Positions 61,595 to 64,000 of a stretch of 64,000 nt of DNA are shown piece by piece. The stretch comes from Amaurobius ferox (lineage: Eukaryota > Arthropoda > Arachnida > Araneae > Amaurobiidae). Within the stretch, counting starts at the first letter, position 1. Every line of letters starts with the position of its first letter. A program made the position numbers and the translations under genes. The stretch covers positions 142,390,450 to 142,454,449 of the forward strand of contig OX578134.1 in assembly GCA_951213105.1 (NCBI GenBank), read 5' to 3'. The notes under the pieces were generated by a model. That model saw nothing but the letters and a program-made list of their open reading frames with translations, was not told where the DNA came from and ran no database searches.

Positions 61595-62180
61595 TATTTT
61601 CAGGGATTATTGATTTAGATATTATTGATATTTTAAACTTATTATTCCATCATTTTATTGCGGCAAAAATTGTTGAAACTCATATATTGTACGTTGTACG
61701 AGTAATCTTCTACAAATGCACGGGTATATTTTCTAATTTACGGGAATATTTGTACAGATATATTGGCATATATTTTGACATATATTGACATATATTAGAA
61801 TCAAGTAAGACCTTCTGGTATGAAGATTACTGGGATTATTGATATTTTCTATTTATTACCTCATATGTTTTATTGTGGCAAAGATTTTTGAGACTCATTG
61901 TAATACGGGTAATCTTCTACTAACACTCGGTCATATCTAAGCTGCGACATTATAAGTAGTACGGGTATATATTCTCATGTAATTTTAGCACTTTCATTTT
62001 GGCATATATTGGAATCAATTTCTGCCTTCAGGTTTAAATATTAAGGGTTTATTGATATTTTTTATTTATACATGTAATCTACTAATACAGGTTATATCTG
62101 CTAATATTCGAGTATATAAGTAACACGAGTCCCATACAATTTCAATGCTTTTATTTTGCATATATTGATTCAATTCCATA
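61595..62180. repeat. Tandem repeat, unit about 213 bp, about 2.7 copies
   Basis: ATTATTGATATTTT starts at 61621 and 61835, and as TTTATTGATATTTT at 62048: periods of 214 and 213 bp. Each unit also carries a TAATCTTCTAC/TAATCTACTAA block, an ACGGGTATAT/TCGAGTATAT block, and a GGCATATATTG-ATCAA block. Copies are diverged. Confidence 0.7.
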
Positions 62181-62699
62181 GTTTATGTCAATTTGCTTAC
62201 AAAAGGGAGCCAGGATGTTTTATTCTTTAGATCTGCCCGTGAAGATAAATTTGTATAGCGAGAACAAAGACTCTTAAAATTATTTTTAGGAGCATTAGAT
62301 TAAATATTTTAACAGGATATTTTGATTAAAAATGTCATTTAGTATACTGAAGGTATTTGCACATGATTGTGAATTTTAAATTTCTTTATATTTACTCCGT
62401 ACGAAGAACGGGTATGCTGCTAGTTTGAAAATAAAATCATGAAACATCTCTACTAGATTTTGACGCTGAAAACAGATATATTGATGCTGAGGACAGACAT
62501 ATGGACTCTGTAATTATAATTCAAATTTTAATACCTTCTGCAACGGGATGAATCTTTTGGGAAAACCTGCAGTTCGAATATTTTCAATTTAAATGTAAAT
62601 CAATAATAATAAAGAAGAATTAGATTCTAAGAACGCACTTGGTACAGCTTTATATGCAACAAATAGTAATAAATCGATTTTGAATGCGTCACCGATAAT

Positions 62700-62701
<2 letters not shown>

Positions 62702-62741
<40 letters not shown>
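62702..62741. repeat. (TA)n microsatellite
   Basis: About 40 bp of pure TA, just left of the GTGAC-rich block. Confidence 0.95.
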
Positions 62742-62744
<3 letters not shown>

Positions 62745-62820
62745 CAATGAAGATGCATAATAAGGTCACAACCATAATAATGTCGTACCAAAACAACTTA
62801 CTGTAACAGCATTTTTTTTC

Positions 62821-63175
62821 AGAGTGACGTAAGATTTACGTAACACTGTGACTTTTGGTCGTCACAGGACTTCGCAGTACGTCTCGTCAATGTCATATTG
62901 AGGTCACAGCGAAGTCATTTTAGTCTTTTTCATAGTCGTTTGTGACGTCACATATTAACTTATTTGTGACGTCACATTGTAATTGCCATTGTAATGTCGT
63001 CACATTATTACGTGTTAATTAAATTGTGGAAACGTCACAGAATATAGACAAAATGCAGTGACAAAGGTACTAATACGTAACGTCGCAAAGAAGTCACAAA
63101 TATGATGGCACATTGTGACTCAGGTGTCATGTGACAGCGTCACTGTCACATATGTGACGATCTTCGCTCTGAGGG
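62821..63175. repeat. Block dense in GTGAC/GTCAC and CRE-like palindromes
   Basis: I count 17 GTGAC or GTCAC pentamers in about 355 bp. Two perfect TGTGACGTCACA palindromes lie at 62941-62952 and 62965-62976. TGACGTCA is the full cAMP response element. The edges carry TTCAGAGTGACG on the left and, inverted, CTCAGAGCGAAG on the right (about 63160-63172). So the block could be a transposon with short imperfect TIRs rather than a regulatory cluster. No ORF. Confidence 0.6.
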
Positions 63176-63881
63176 TAACGACGTTAAAAATGTATATGAA
63201 TGGTTGATTAAAAAATTCCCCGAGATGAATCTGTGTGGTAAGTGTCCTCTCTTTGTGTACTTGGACAGCCGTATACGAGCCTATGAGTCCTTAAACTGTC
63301 TTTACGATGTAACGTATTGACTTGGAAATTTAATAAATGAAAATGTTTCCCGATATGAAACTGTGTGGTTATATTCAGCTCTCTACTATCCATCGAAACA
63401 AGCTTAATTAGATATAGTTCAAAAGCAACTTGAAATAAAGTGTAAATATTTACTTTGAGCTGCAATAAGAATGATAGCTGTTAATTATATAAAATGCTAA
63501 TTTTATATGCACATCTGACATAAAATGATGTATGCGTTTTTTATAAATTCGATATACTCAGTAGTATCAAAGGATGAAAAGCTTTATATGAGCAATTCTA
63601 AGATTTTGTTTAATATGCAAAACTTCCAAGAAACTAAAAAATTGTGGAGCTAGAATATGTCTAAAACTATCCACAATAATATAAAGAATAGGCATATTGC
63701 ATATTAAACTTGACCTATAAAATACTATAAACTGAATTTGTATACGACACAGATGACCAGACAGACGTATTTAAAATTTTATAAAAATATATATCAACAC
63801 AAACTGGCATTTGTTGCGTATTTAAAAGTAATTAAGTTTAACTAACAGGACTTAGCTGCTGTACTTTTCTTTCTGCAGATT
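63176..63881. other. No recognised feature
   Basis: A short duplicated phrase (CCCGA-ATGAA-CTGTGTGGT) occurs near 63219-63238 and 63350-63369. Otherwise AT-rich background. Confidence 0.5.
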
Positions 63882-64000
63882 TCAAATGCCATTCTATTAC
63901 CCACTAATCTTTCAGAACATACTTATTACCCTTCGACTTCTGTTCTATCAAGAAGAATAAAGACAGGTTCTCTTGTTGTCCTTAAATCTCTTTTTCTGCA
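63882..64000. repeat. Dispersed repeat, copy 2 (cut by the window end)
   Basis: Diverged direct copy of the repeat at 55309-55437; the sequence stops at TTTTTCTGCA at the window edge. Confidence 0.6.

Overview
The window looks like a gene-poor, strongly AT-rich stretch of an arthropod nuclear genome. A chelicerate such as a spider is my best guess, from the mix of transposon families rather than from any host gene. I found no host protein-coding exon that I can defend, no tRNA or rRNA gene and no CRISPR array. Bacterial-style operons, ribosome binding sites and terminators do not apply. Nearly everything with recognisable structure is a mobile element, a relic of one, or a tandem repeat.

Layout. 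1-11.7 kb: AT-rich filler with a CT/CA microsatellite (4.16-4.41 kb), a short interspersed element with an internal (CA) tract and a terminal hairpin (5.6-6.6 kb), and a ~180-bp tandem repeat (7.9-8.5 kb). 11.7-15.6 kb: a miniature LTR element with PBS, polypurine tract and target duplication, split by a TTAA-flanked inverted-repeat MITE; then a ~750-bp tandem duplication and another hairpin-ended element. 18.4-22.8 kb: a near-perfect 387-bp-arm palindrome between (TA)n tracts, next to a long-TIR Tc1/mariner-type transposon whose decayed transposase is split by a second MITE. 30.3-33.5 kb: another hairpin-ended element, a 425-bp tandem duplication and a tRNA-like SINE. 35.6-40.4 kb: an inverted hairpin-family copy, then a Penelope-like reverse transcriptase ORF cut in two by a CACTG-ended DNA transposon that carries its own broken transposase gene.

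42.2-47.6 kb: the best-preserved genes in the window, an apparently intact two-ORF non-LTR retrotransposon (R1/I/LOA-like). ORF1 is a Gag-like CCHC zinc-knuckle protein; ORF2 combines AP endonuclease, reverse transcriptase and RNase H. The ORFs overlap by 8 nt, so ORF2 may be translated by termination-reinitiation. 48.7-49.1 kb: a MITE with the same ends as the 37.4-kb DNA transposon. 52.1-53.0 kb: a Gypsy pol relic. 54.5-55.2 kb: a probable LTR plus PBS on the minus strand. 57.7 kb: a second SINE. 60.9-63.2 kb: a hairpin-family fragment, a ~213-bp tandem repeat, and an unusual block with 17 GTGAC/GTCAC pentamers.

How the parts relate. The order of nesting gives relative ages: the mini-LTR element is older than its MITE, the mariner-type element is older than its MITE, and the reverse transcriptase ORF is older than the CACTG transposon inside it. 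The LINE is probably among the youngest insertions, since both ORFs are open. Element boundaries were read by eye and are approximate unless a target duplication is stated.
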